A stretch of DNA of 64,000 bases from Syntrophus aciditrophicus SB. GTDB taxonomy: Bacteria > Desulfobacterota > Syntrophia > Syntrophales > Syntrophaceae. The translations under genes were made by a program, and so were the position numbers. Positions 37,603-45,869 of this stretch are shown here, in pieces. The notes under the pieces were generated by a model, which searched no databases, was not told the origin of the DNA, and saw nothing but the letters and a program-made list of their open reading frames with translations. Each line of letters starts with the position of its first letter. Position 1 is the first letter of the stretch. The stretch covers positions 1,985,001-2,049,000 of the forward strand of contig NC_007759.1 in assembly GCF_000013405.1 (NCBI RefSeq). Direction: 5' to 3'.

Positions 37603-40266
37603 CTACTCCACTTCCATGATCTGGAATTTCTTGAACGCGGCTTTCAACAGGACATTTTTATCCCGCAAAGCCTTGTATTTTTCCTCCTCTTTGCGGATAA
37701 CGGCCTCTGCCGCCTTCTCGAGGAAATCGCGATTCGCCAGTTTCCGGGCAACAATCGCCAGATCCTTTTCCAGTTTCGCCATTTCCTTTTCCAGACGGGC
37801 TTTTTCTTCCGCGATATTGATCAGCCCTTCCAGCAGGACAAAGATGCGCATGGCGCCCACGACACCCGTTGCCACGCCTTTGGGCTCTTCCATATCTCCC
37901 TCGATCGCAAGCTCCGCCAGACCGGCCAGATTGATGATATCTCCCTGTGCCGAGGCGATAACGGTTTTTTCCTCCACCCGAGGAGCGGAGATGATGACGC
38001 GAAGCTTTTTGGAGGGAGCGATCCCCATTTCACCCCGAATGTTCCGGATGCTGGTGATCACATCCATGACCAGCCCCATCTCCCGTTCGGCAACTTCGTC
38101 TATCTGACTTTCATCCAGAGAGGGAAAGGGGCTTACCATGATCGACGTCCCGTCTTGAGTGAGCTTCTGCCAGATCTCTTCCGTGATGAAAGGCATGAAG
38201 GGATGGAGCAGCTTCAGACCGTTTTTCAGGACTTCCTTCAGGGTAAGCTGGGCCGCCATACGTTCTTCCGGAGTCTCTTTCCCGTAAAGCGTGGGTTTGA
38301 TCAGTTCCAGATACCAGTCACAGAACTCATGCCAGAAAAACGAGTAAACGGCGGCGGCGGCGTCATTGAACCGGTATTCGTCCAGACTGCGGACGACCTC
38401 GGCTGTGGTGCGCTGCAGCCGGCTCAAAATCCAGCGGTCTTTAAGGGATTTCTCTTCCCTGCCTGCCGCTGCTCCTTCGGCTGGATAATCTTCCAGATTC
38501 ATGAGGGAAAAGCGGGCGGCATTCCAGATCTTGTTCACAAAGAATTTATAACCCTCGATGCGCTCCTCGGACATCCGGACGTCTCTTCCCTGGGCGGAGA
38601 AGGCGGCCAGGGTGAACCGGAAGGCATCGGTGCCGTACTTGTCGATCATATCCAGGGGATCGATGCTGTTCCCCTTGGATTTGCTCATTTTTTCTCCCTT
38701 TTCGTCACGGACCAGGGCGTGGAGATAAACGTCCCGGAAGGGAACGTCCTTCATGATGTACTTGCCCATCATCATCATCCGGGCGACCCAGAAGAAGAGA
38801 ATGTCGAAACCGGTGATGAGCAGCGAGGTTGGATAAAAGGTCTTCAGTGCAGGGGTCCGGTCCGGCCAGCCCAGTGTGGAAAACGGCCAGAGGGCGGAGC
38901 TGAACCAGGTATCCAGAACGTCCTCTTCCTGCCGCAGTTCATTGGACCCGCAATCGGGACACGCATCCGGGTCCTGTGTGGAAACGATCATCCGGCCGCA
39001 GGATTCGCAGGTCCAGACGGGGATGCGATGCCCCCACCAGATCTGGCGGGAGATGCACCAGTCGCGGATGTTGTTCATCCACTCGTAATAGGTCGCCTCC
39101 CACATCGGTGGGATTATCCTGGTTTTTCCCTTGACCACGGCGCTGATAGCCGCCTTTGCCAGGGGTTTGATCCTGACGAACCACTGTTTGGAAACGTAAG
39201 GTTCGATGTCGGTTTTACAGCGGTAACATTTTCCAACATTGTGCATGTACGGCTCAACGCTGACGAGATAGCCCTGTTCCTTCAGATCGGCCACGATATT
39301 CTTTCGGCATTCGTAGCGGTCCTGCCCCTGATAGGGACCGCCGTTTTCGTTGATGACGGCGCTGCCGTCCATGATGTTGATAATTTTCAGAGAGTGTCTT
39401 TCGGCCATGGCAAAGTCGGCGGGATCGGAGGAGGGGGTAATCTTAACTGCCCCGGAACCGAATTCCATGGTCACATAGTCGTCGGCGATGATGGGGATCT
39501 TGCGGTTCACCAGGGGCAGGATCACTTCCTTGCCCACAAGGTCCCTGTATCGGGGATCATCGGGATGAACGGCCACTGCAGTGTCCCCCAGCATTGTTTC
39601 CGGACGGGTTGTCGCAACGATAATGTCGCCGCCGCCGTCGGCAAGAGGATAGCGGATGTTCCAGAGCGAACCGGCTTCTTCCTTATACTCCACCTCCAGA
39701 TCGGAGATGGCGGTATGACAGCGGGGGCACCAGTTGACGATGTAATCCCCCTGATAAATCAGATCGTCCTGATAAAGGCGGACAAAAACTTCCCGGACTG
39801 CCCGGGAAAGCCCTTCATCCATCGTAAAGCGCTGCCTCTCCCAGTCGCAGGAGCAGCCCAGCCGCTTCAACTGATTGATGATCACCCCTCCATACTTCGC
39901 CTTCCACTCCCAGACCCGTTCTATAAACTTTTCCCGGCCGAGATCATGACGCGTCAGCCCCTCCCTGGCCAGCTCCTTTTCAACCACGTTCTGGGTGGCA
40001 ATGCCGGCATGGTCCATCCCCGGCATCCAGAGGGTGTTGTACCCCTGCATCCGTTTGAAGCGGACGATGATATCCTGCAGGGTGTTGTTCAGGGCATGCC
40101 CCATATGGAGTATTCCTGTTACATTAGGCGGGGGGATGACGATCGAGAAAGGGGGTTTTTCACCTGCGTCTTCCGCGTGGAAGAAACCGGAATCCACCCA
40201 GTACTGATACCATCGGGCCTCAACTTCATGAGGTTCATACGCTTTGTTCAAAGACCCACTGTCCAT
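37603..40266 (-). CDS. valS: Valyl-tRNA synthetase
   Basis: Class I aminoacyl-tRNA synthetase, 887 residues, full length. HIGH motif in PPNVTGILHMGHAL near residue 50, KMSKS motif in KMSKSKGN near 522, editing domain between, and a C-terminal Lys/Glu-rich coiled coil arm that contacts tRNA. GGAG eight bases before the ATG. First gene of the group valS-nadC-birA-coaX. The opposite strand is open for 931 codons along almost the whole gene, which is a by-product of codon choice (see rejected items). Confidence 0.97.
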   Translation of the reverse strand: MDSGSLNKAYEPHEVEARWYQYWVDSGFFHAEDAGEKPPFSIVIPPPNVTGILHMGHALNNTLQDIIVRFKRMQGYNTLWMPGMDHAGIATQNVVEKELAREGLTRHDLGREKFIERVWEWKAKYGGVIINQLKRLGCSCDWERQRFTMDEGLSRAVREVFVRLYQDDLIYQGDYIVNWCPRCHTAISDLEVEYKEEAGSLWNIRYPLADGGGDIIVATTRPETMLGDTAVAVHPDDPRYRDLVGKEVILPLVNRKIPIIADDYVTMEFGSGAVKITPSSDPADFAMAERHSLKIINIMDGSAVINENGGPYQGQDRYECRKNIVADLKEQGYLVSVEPYMHNVGKCYRCKTDIEPYVSKQWFVRIKPLAKAAISAVVKGKTRIIPPMWEATYYEWMNNIRDWCISRQIWWGHRIPVWTCESCGRMIVSTQDPDACPDCGSNELRQEEDVLDTWFSSALWPFSTLGWPDRTPALKTFYPTSLLITGFDILFFWVARMMMMGKYIMKDVPFRDVYLHALVRDEKGEKMSKSKGNSIDPLDMIDKYGTDAFRFTLAAFSAQGRDVRMSEERIEGYKFFVNKIWNAARFSLMNLEDYPAEGAAAGREEKSLKDRWILSRLQRTTAEVVRSLDEYRFNDAAAAVYSFFWHEFCDWYLELIKPTLYGKETPEERMAAQLTLKEVLKNGLKLLHPFMPFITEEIWQKLTQDGTSIMVSPFPSLDESQIDEVAEREMGLVMDVITSIRNIRGEMGIAPSKKLRVIISAPRVEEKTVIASAQGDIINLAGLAELAIEGDMEEPKGVATGVVGAMRIFVLLEGLINIAEEKARLEKEMAKLEKDLAIVARKLANRDFLEKAAEAVIRKEEEKYKALRDKNVLLKAAFKKFQIMEVE

Positions 40267-40379
40267 TACAAATGCTCCATAAAGTTCAAAGGATCCGAGA
40301 CCGGCCTCGTTCTTGCCTCGGTTTTCATTATAAGCAAAGGCTGCCTCTTACCCTCTGATCATTAATATTTTCCAATTTT

Positions 40380-41591
40380 TTATGAAAGCTTCATTTGCTT
40401 CCTGATCTCTCTGATGATCAGCAGGGCGTCGGCGCCCGTCACCGATTCCAGAGGAACAAATTTCCCGGAAGCCGCATCGGCGGCTTTCATAAAGCCCCGG
40501 CTGGTCATCACCATGACGGCATTAAAATAGGGAAGATCGGAACGCAGATCCGGGAAAGGAGAACGCTCTCCGATAAAGCGCGTGGCCAGCCCCTTGTCCC
40601 CAGATGCCTTGATCAGGATATCCTCAATCATCATGGCGTACGTTGCCCGATCCACCGGCGCGTCAGGTCGGTATGTTCCATCCGGATAAAGTTCCAGTCC
40701 CCGAACACCCAGATTGAGGATGCCTTCGATATCGGCCTTCAGGGGATGGACGGCTATGTCGACGGCTGTAAGCCGAGCCTTGGCGGCTGCTTCCCCGGCC
40801 TCTTCAGGATACTTGAAGGTCGTATCGGATTTCCCGGATGTTCGCTTTCTGTAAAGAACATCAATCTTAAGCTCTTCCATGAGCAGGGCGGCGGCATCAG
40901 CGCGGCTCAGCTTATCGACAAGGGCGATCTGCTTCCCCATCGCCGTCCCCGGCCTGGCCCGTTTGATTTTCTGTACCAGGCTCCACTCTCTGTCCGCCTC
41001 ATCGAAGTGTTCCGATTGAAATTCAAGGACTCGGGCAAACATGGATTCGGCGCTATCCAGATCGAGGGCTGTTTTGAAGCAAAGCCCCATGAAATAAAAG
41101 GCTGCCGCGGACCGAGGCTCCAGTTCGATGGCTTTTTCAAACTCGCCGCGTGACTTTTCAAGCCAGTCCCCGTCGATCTTTTCACAGGCGGCGCCGACCT
41201 GCATGCAGTAAGCGTGGCTCAGGGTGTTTACTCGGATGTAACCCACATGAACAAAAACTTTATCCTCATTGTTGCCTGCGTGGGACCAGGCCCTTTTCAG
41301 CGCTTCACCCCCCCCGGAAAAATTGTTCCGAGACCCTCTGACCAGCGCGACGCCCACATGGGCCCGGGAATATTCGGGATTCAACGAAAGAGCCAGATCA
41401 AATTCCCTCTGGGCGTCCCCAGACCGGCCCTGATCGAGCATTTTCATACCGGTAAGGAAGTGATGTTCCGGCGTGTCCAGAGAACTGACCGCCTGACGGG
41501 TTTTCGGTCCGCAGGAGACCAGCATTGACAAAGAGGATAAAAGAAGGAACAGGAACAGGAACAGAAACCGACAGTTCTTCAACACGAGCAT
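40380..41591 (-). CDS. TPR lipoprotein with SLH-like C-terminal region
   Basis: About 403 residues. Signal peptide with an unusually Phe/Leu-rich core and lipobox MLVSC, then TPR-like helices (residues about 40-200) and a C-terminal part that resembles S-layer homology repeats: YPDGTYRPDAPVDRATYAMMI is close to the SLH pattern, repeated weakly near PFPDLRSDLPYFNAVMVM. SLH modules usually hold proteins on the cell wall; a lipid anchor plus SLH-like unit suggests an envelope scaffold. The ATG at 41591 has GGAG nine bases upstream; an ATG at 41597 is too close to it. Function unknown. Confidence 0.75.
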   Translation of the reverse strand: MLVLKNCRFLFLFLFLLLSSLSMLVSCGPKTRQAVSSLDTPEHHFLTGMKMLDQGRSGDAQREFDLALSLNPEYSRAHVGVALVRGSRNNFSGGGEALKRAWSHAGNNEDKVFVHVGYIRVNTLSHAYCMQVGAACEKIDGDWLEKSRGEFEKAIELEPRSAAAFYFMGLCFKTALDLDSAESMFARVLEFQSEHFDEADREWSLVQKIKRARPGTAMGKQIALVDKLSRADAAALLMEELKIDVLYRKRTSGKSDTTFKYPEEAGEAAAKARLTAVDIAVHPLKADIEGILNLGVRGLELYPDGTYRPDAPVDRATYAMMIEDILIKASGDKGLATRFIGERSPFPDLRSDLPYFNAVMVMTSRGFMKAADAASGKFVPLESVTGADALLIIREIRKQMKLS

Positions 41592-41726
41592 CCGCATGGA
41601 CTCCTTGCCATTCGAAGTGAAAATCCCGGGAGAGCGCCTTTCGCAAGGCGCATCATTATATTTATCCCCTTTACAAGTCAAGAAAATTTGCAGTTTTCCC
41701 ATATTGGGAAGGATCCCTTACCAGGG

Positions 41727-42662
41727 TCATTCTCCCCTCAGAAAACGGCCCGCATACCGCAGAATCTCCTCTTCATTCCCGGGTTCGAACCAGCGAATCT
41801 CCGGATCGGCCCCGAACCAGGTCAACTGGCGCTTAGCATAACGCCTTGTTTCCCGTTTCAACTGGTCAACAGCTTCATCAAGATCAAGCTCTCCTTTTAA
41901 AAACCCGACCATCTGCCTGTAGCCCAGGGCCTGCATCGGTCGAAGCCCCTCATGAAACCCCATGTCCAGCAGTTGCCGGACTTCGTCCAGAAATCCCTGC
42001 GCCAGCATCTCTTCCGTTCGTGCTTCGATACGCTCATACAGAACGGAACGGGAGCAGCGAAGACCGATCTTCAGGACCCGGTAGGGTCTTTGGGCAAATC
42101 TGTGTTCCTGCTGCTGTTCCACGATGGAGACGCCGGTCAGGTCCAGAACTTCGAGAGCCCGGATCATCCGGGTCGTATCGTTGGGGTGGATGATCGCCGC
42201 GGCGCGTCTGTCCCTGGCCTTCAACATCCCGTAAAGGCCCGCCTTTCCCTCCCGTTCCAGAATTGTGAAATAGTGCCGGCGCAGCGCCTCATCCGCGGCC
42301 GGACCATCGAAAAGCCCACCCAGAACGGCGCGGATGTAAAGCCCCGTACCCCCGACTACGATAATCTTTTTTCCCCGCTTGTGGAGTTCGGCGATGACGG
42401 CCCTGGCACGTTCCATAAAGCACGCCGCGTTGAAGGATTCATCGGGATTGACAATATCAATCAGGTGATGGGGAACACGGCACTGCTGGTCCGGAGTGGG
42501 CTTGGCAGTTCCAATGTCCATATGCCGGTAAACCTGCATGGAGTCCGCGCTGATGATTTCTCCACCCCATTGCTTCGCCAGACGGATCGCAGCGGCCGTC
42601 TTACCCACCGCGGTGGGTCCCATAACCACGATCAGCCGGGGTTTTTCTATACTGCCGGTCAT
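41727..42662 (-). CDS. miaA: tRNA dimethylallyltransferase
   Basis: Adds an isopentenyl group to A37 of tRNAs that read UNN codons. 311 residues. P-loop GPTAVGKT near residue 15, SADSMQVYRHMDIGTAKP and VGGTGLYIRA are diagnostic. Substrate dimethylallyl diphosphate comes from the MEP pathway, two genes of which (ispD, ispF) lie at 62-64 kb. Weak ribosome-binding site. Located downstream of mutL, as in many Gram-negatives where mutL-miaA is a conserved pair. Confidence 0.96.
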   Translation of the reverse strand: MTGSIEKPRLIVVMGPTAVGKTAAAIRLAKQWGGEIISADSMQVYRHMDIGTAKPTPDQQCRVPHHLIDIVNPDESFNAACFMERARAVIAELHKRGKKIIVVGGTGLYIRAVLGGLFDGPAADEALRRHYFTILEREGKAGLYGMLKARDRRAAAIIHPNDTTRMIRALEVLDLTGVSIVEQQQEHRFAQRPYRVLKIGLRCSRSVLYERIEARTEEMLAQGFLDEVRQLLDMGFHEGLRPMQALGYRQMVGFLKGELDLDEAVDQLKRETRRYAKRQLTWFGADPEIRWFEPGNEEEILRYAGRFLRGE

Positions 42663-42810
42663 CTTGTTCCATTTCTTCTGCGATAAGAGATTGCCTTTCT
42701 TCGGCTGCCCTCTTCCGCGTCGTCATCTTCCCGATTCATGATTTCACAACGGCGCCGCACTGTCCCTGCCGTTTTACCCTCCTGCTTATTGCGGTGGAGC
42801 GCAAGGAACT

Positions 42811-44661
42811 CTATCTGCGCCGGAACATCCGTTCAATGTCTTTGAGAGGATACAGCACATAAACGGGCCTTCCGTGAGGACAGGTCGCGGCAAAAGGCGT
42901 GGCATCCAGATCACGGCACAATTGAGCTACTTCCTCCCGGATCAGTTTTTGCCCTGCCTTGACCGCTCCCCGGCAGGCCAGATAGGCATATATCTTTTCG
43001 CCCTTCTCCTGAAGAGAAAGGCCCCCCCCGCGATCGGCACATTCCGCGATCAGATCCTTCACGAGAACTCCCGGATCAAGATGGGCCAGCAGAGTCGGCA
43101 GGGCCTTGATGATGATTTCCTCCCCGCCAAAAGGTTCCGCTTCGATGCCGACCTGCTCCAGAAGCGGAACCACGTCGCCGAATCGTTCAAAATCCGGCCT
43201 GGACAGATTCAGGATCTCAGGAATAAGGAGCACCTGAACGGCTGTTTTGTTTCTTTCCGCCGCCTTTTTAATCTTTTCAAAGAGTATCCGTTCATGCGCC
43301 GCGTGTTGATCGATCAGAAGCATTCCGTCTGCCACAGAAAAAATCAAATAACTGTCCCACAGGGAACCGAGATAGACGAGGTCGGCGAAAACCGGATGAA
43401 AAGAATTCTGAGGCAGCGCCGGAGCGGGTGAAAGCAGGAGGGACTCCCGGGCATGGATCTCCTCTCCCCTGATCCGTTCAGCGAGGAAATGTTTTTTATT
43501 TACCGGATTGGCTTCTGTTCCCGTTCCATACATCATTTTCCGGCTTCCCGATGCCAGGGAATATCGTCTCAGGGCCTCGGAAATCCGGGATTCGTAATCC
43601 TCTTGCGGAATATGGCCGATTTCCGCAGTTCCAGCCGGTCCGTAGCGCGTCAAACTCAAAGCGGATTGACCCATGCCGCGAAGCATGCCGGACAGAGCCT
43701 CAACAACGGCTTCATAAACGGTCCGGGGCTGCCGGAAACGCACCTCCAGCTTCGCAGGATGGACATTGACGTCCACATCGGCCGGGTCCAGATCAACATA
43801 GAGAACCACCGCCGGGTATCTTCGAGGCTCGATAACTCGCCGATAAGCTGTCATCACGGCATGATTCAGGAGATGATCCCTGACATGCCGCCGGTTGACA
43901 AATGTATAGATCTGTCTCGTCGTTGCGCAGGTAAAGTCAGGGCGGGAGGCAAAGCCAGTAACCCGGACCCGGTCGGTTTCCCCTTCAATGGGCTGCAAGC
44001 GGTCGGCATCGGCATTTCCGAGAACGAGGGCGACCCGCTCGGAAAGCCTGGATGTTGCCGGATAATGGCACAGTTCTCTCCCTTTGGAAAATACACGGAT
44101 TCTTACTTCCGGATTCGCCAGGGACAGGCGCGTAATGACATCCAGGCAGTAAGCCCGTTCCGTTGCCTCCGCCTTGAGAAATTTCTTGCGCACCGGAACA
44201 GAATCAAAAATCCGGCTGACAGTAATTGAGGTTCCTATCGGACAGCCGGCTTCCGTCTTTTCGCAGATATTCCCCCCTTCGACTACAATCCGCATTCCTG
44301 CAAGATCGTCGGCGGTACGGGTAACGAGTTCAGTCCGGGAGATGGAGGCGATGCTTGCCAGGGCTTCTCCCCGGAACCCGAAGGATCTCACCCGGTAAAG
44401 ATCATCGAACTCGGCTATTTTGCTCGTGGCATGACGGGCAAAGGCAAGGGTCACATCCTGGGCGAATATTCCGCTGCCGTTGTCGGCAACCCGGATCAGT
44501 CCGCAGCCGCCTCTTTCCAACTCGACATTGATATCCGTCGCCCCGGAATCCAGGGCATTTTCCAGGAGTTCCTTGACGATGGACGCCGGTCTCTCCACAA
44601 CCTCGCCGGCGGCAATCCTGTGAGTCAGTGTTTCAGGAAGAAGGACGATTCTGCGATTCAA
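42811..44661 (-). CDS. mutL: DNA mismatch repair protein MutL
   Basis: 616 residues. N-terminal GHKL ATPase: ELLENALDSGA, VADNGSGI, RHATSKI and GFRGEALASI. The C-terminal dimerisation domain contains DQHAAHERILFE and ACRGAVKAG, and the end CPHGRPV. The DQHAAHERILFE sequence matches the endonuclease-type DQHAx2Ex4E motif, so nicking activity is expected. The start is TTG with GGAGGT seven bases upstream. A terminator lies just before it, so transcription starts independently of the LPP20-like gene. Confidence 0.96.
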   Translation of the reverse strand: MNRRIVLLPETLTHRIAAGEVVERPASIVKELLENALDSGATDINVELERGGCGLIRVADNGSGIFAQDVTLAFARHATSKIAEFDDLYRVRSFGFRGEALASIASISRTELVTRTADDLAGMRIVVEGGNICEKTEAGCPIGTSITVSRIFDSVPVRKKFLKAEATERAYCLDVITRLSLANPEVRIRVFSKGRELCHYPATSRLSERVALVLGNADADRLQPIEGETDRVRVTGFASRPDFTCATTRQIYTFVNRRHVRDHLLNHAVMTAYRRVIEPRRYPAVVLYVDLDPADVDVNVHPAKLEVRFRQPRTVYEAVVEALSGMLRGMGQSALSLTRYGPAGTAEIGHIPQEDYESRISEALRRYSLASGSRKMMYGTGTEANPVNKKHFLAERIRGEEIHARESLLLSPAPALPQNSFHPVFADLVYLGSLWDSYLIFSVADGMLLIDQHAAHERILFEKIKKAAERNKTAVQVLLIPEILNLSRPDFERFGDVVPLLEQVGIEAEPFGGEEIIIKALPTLLAHLDPGVLVKDLIAECADRGGGLSLQEKGEKIYAYLACRGAVKAGQKLIREEVAQLCRDLDATPFAATCPHGRPVYVLYPLKDIERMFRRR

Positions 44662-44685
44662 CGGCTTACCTCCAATTTATCAGGG

Positions 44686-44731
44686 AAAAAGAGGCCGCGG
44701 CCATCCCTTCTTGACGGACGACCGCGGCCTC
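44686..44731 (-). terminator. Rho-independent terminator at the end of the envelope-protein locus
   Basis: GC-rich perfect ten-pair stem GAGGCCGCGG / CCGCGGCCTC with a 21-base loop, followed on the minus strand by CTTTTT. About 60 bases after the stop of the LPP20-like gene. Confidence 0.85.
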
Positions 44732-44790
44732 AGGCATATTTTTTTGTGCTCCTGAATATCCGGAATGAAAGCCTGTTAAGACTGTCTATC

Positions 44791-45744
44791 TCAATCCAGA
44801 ACGATCATCACACGGCATTTCTTCAGGAATGATAAATTATCCTTTGCCGCCCGGATCATCCGCGCGTCATCACTGCTGATTATGATATTGGCGGCCCCCG
44901 CGCCATCCGTCTTCAACCCTTTGACGCTCAGGGGATTGCTTGTCACCCGGGGGTTGCTCTGGGCGGCGGTCAGATCTCTGGCATAACCGGTCATCCCCTG
45001 CTGAATGGCGAACTCCCGTTCTACCATCATGGAACCATAGACCTCACCGCCGTTTTCATCGACAATTTTTGGTGACATGGCCGGTCGAGCCTGAAGTCCA
45101 CGGGCATCGATCACCAATCCGGTAAAAGCAACGGGAGCCGGAATTGCACCCTGCGGCGCGGGGGTATCTTCCGGCGGAGGCTGCGGTGCAGTCATCTGAG
45201 GCACGGGGGGAGAAGCGGGCGCTTCTGCGGATGGCGCCTCCGGGACGGGTTCGATTTTCTTTTTCTCCAGAATTCTGGGGATAACCACCCTGGAAAATTC
45301 GCCCTGAAGCGGCATTCTCAATGTCACTTCCACGGTTCCATCTGACAGATACTCCTGATTTACCACAATGGCCCCTTTCACCAGACCTTCTACCTGGGAT
45401 TTGATCACGTCACTTTCGGCAACGAAGTCCCTGATGGTGGTTTCGGAACTGACCTGCACGCCCCTGGTGATTTCCAGCAGATTGCGTTGAGCATCCAGTC
45501 TGGCTGCCCTCAAGGCCAGAGGGCGGGCATTGGGTCTGCCGACATACCGGTCCGGCGGCGCACCAATGCCGACGGCCTCTATATAACCGGCGGACCAGTT
45601 GATTTTTCCCCTGTCCCCCATGGTCTGAACGATCTGCACCCATTCGGACAGTCCGACTTTTTCATCCTGAGCCATTACGACGCCTGAAAAGAAAATCAGT
45701 GCGGCTGACACCACGCCAACAGAAATCCATCGCTTCCACTGCAT
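44791..45744 (-). CDS. LPP20-family exported protein
   Basis: 317 residues. Signal peptide with cleavage after VVMA, then at about residues 60-150 an LPP20-like domain with the typical ALRAARLDAQRNLLEITRGVQV helix and DGTVEVTLRMPL strand. A Pro/Ala-rich linker (about 165-205) leads to a C-terminal domain starting FTGLVIDARGLQARPAMSP that recurs in proteins of this type and may carry a conserved surface function. GGAGG is well placed before the ATG. Last gene of the locus running from 55.7 kb; terminator follows. Such proteins are usually periplasmic or outer-membrane bound; function unknown. Confidence 0.8.
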   Translation of the reverse strand: MQWKRWISVGVVSAALIFFSGVVMAQDEKVGLSEWVQIVQTMGDRGKINWSAGYIEAVGIGAPPDRYVGRPNARPLALRAARLDAQRNLLEITRGVQVSSETTIRDFVAESDVIKSQVEGLVKGAIVVNQEYLSDGTVEVTLRMPLQGEFSRVVIPRILEKKKIEPVPEAPSAEAPASPPVPQMTAPQPPPEDTPAPQGAIPAPVAFTGLVIDARGLQARPAMSPKIVDENGGEVYGSMMVEREFAIQQGMTGYARDLTAAQSNPRVTSNPLSVKGLKTDGAGAANIIISSDDARMIRAAKDNLSFLKKCRVMIVLD

Positions 45745-45869
45745 AGCTGCCTCCTTATGAACATGAACTTGAACTGAAATTCAACGCACCCGCTGTCATC
45801 CGTATTTCGAGCTTCTCTTCTCAATGAGTGCGAAACTACCAAAAATACACACCCGTTTCAATGAGGAAA

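Noticed and set aside
37570-40365. A 931-codon open frame on the plus strand, opposite valS
   Set aside because: It mirrors valS over nearly its whole length; valS has full catalytic motifs and a ribosome-binding site, while the plus-strand product shows no family features. It arises from codon bias on the coding strand.
41781-41800. GGTTCGAA sequences that look like tRNA T-loops (also near 63780 and 23180)
   Set aside because: All lie within coding sequence (miaA, ispD, folD) with no surrounding cloverleaf.
42660-42739. 26-codon charged frame whose stop overlaps the miaA start
   Set aside because: No ribosome-binding site and a random-looking Arg/Asp/Glu composition.
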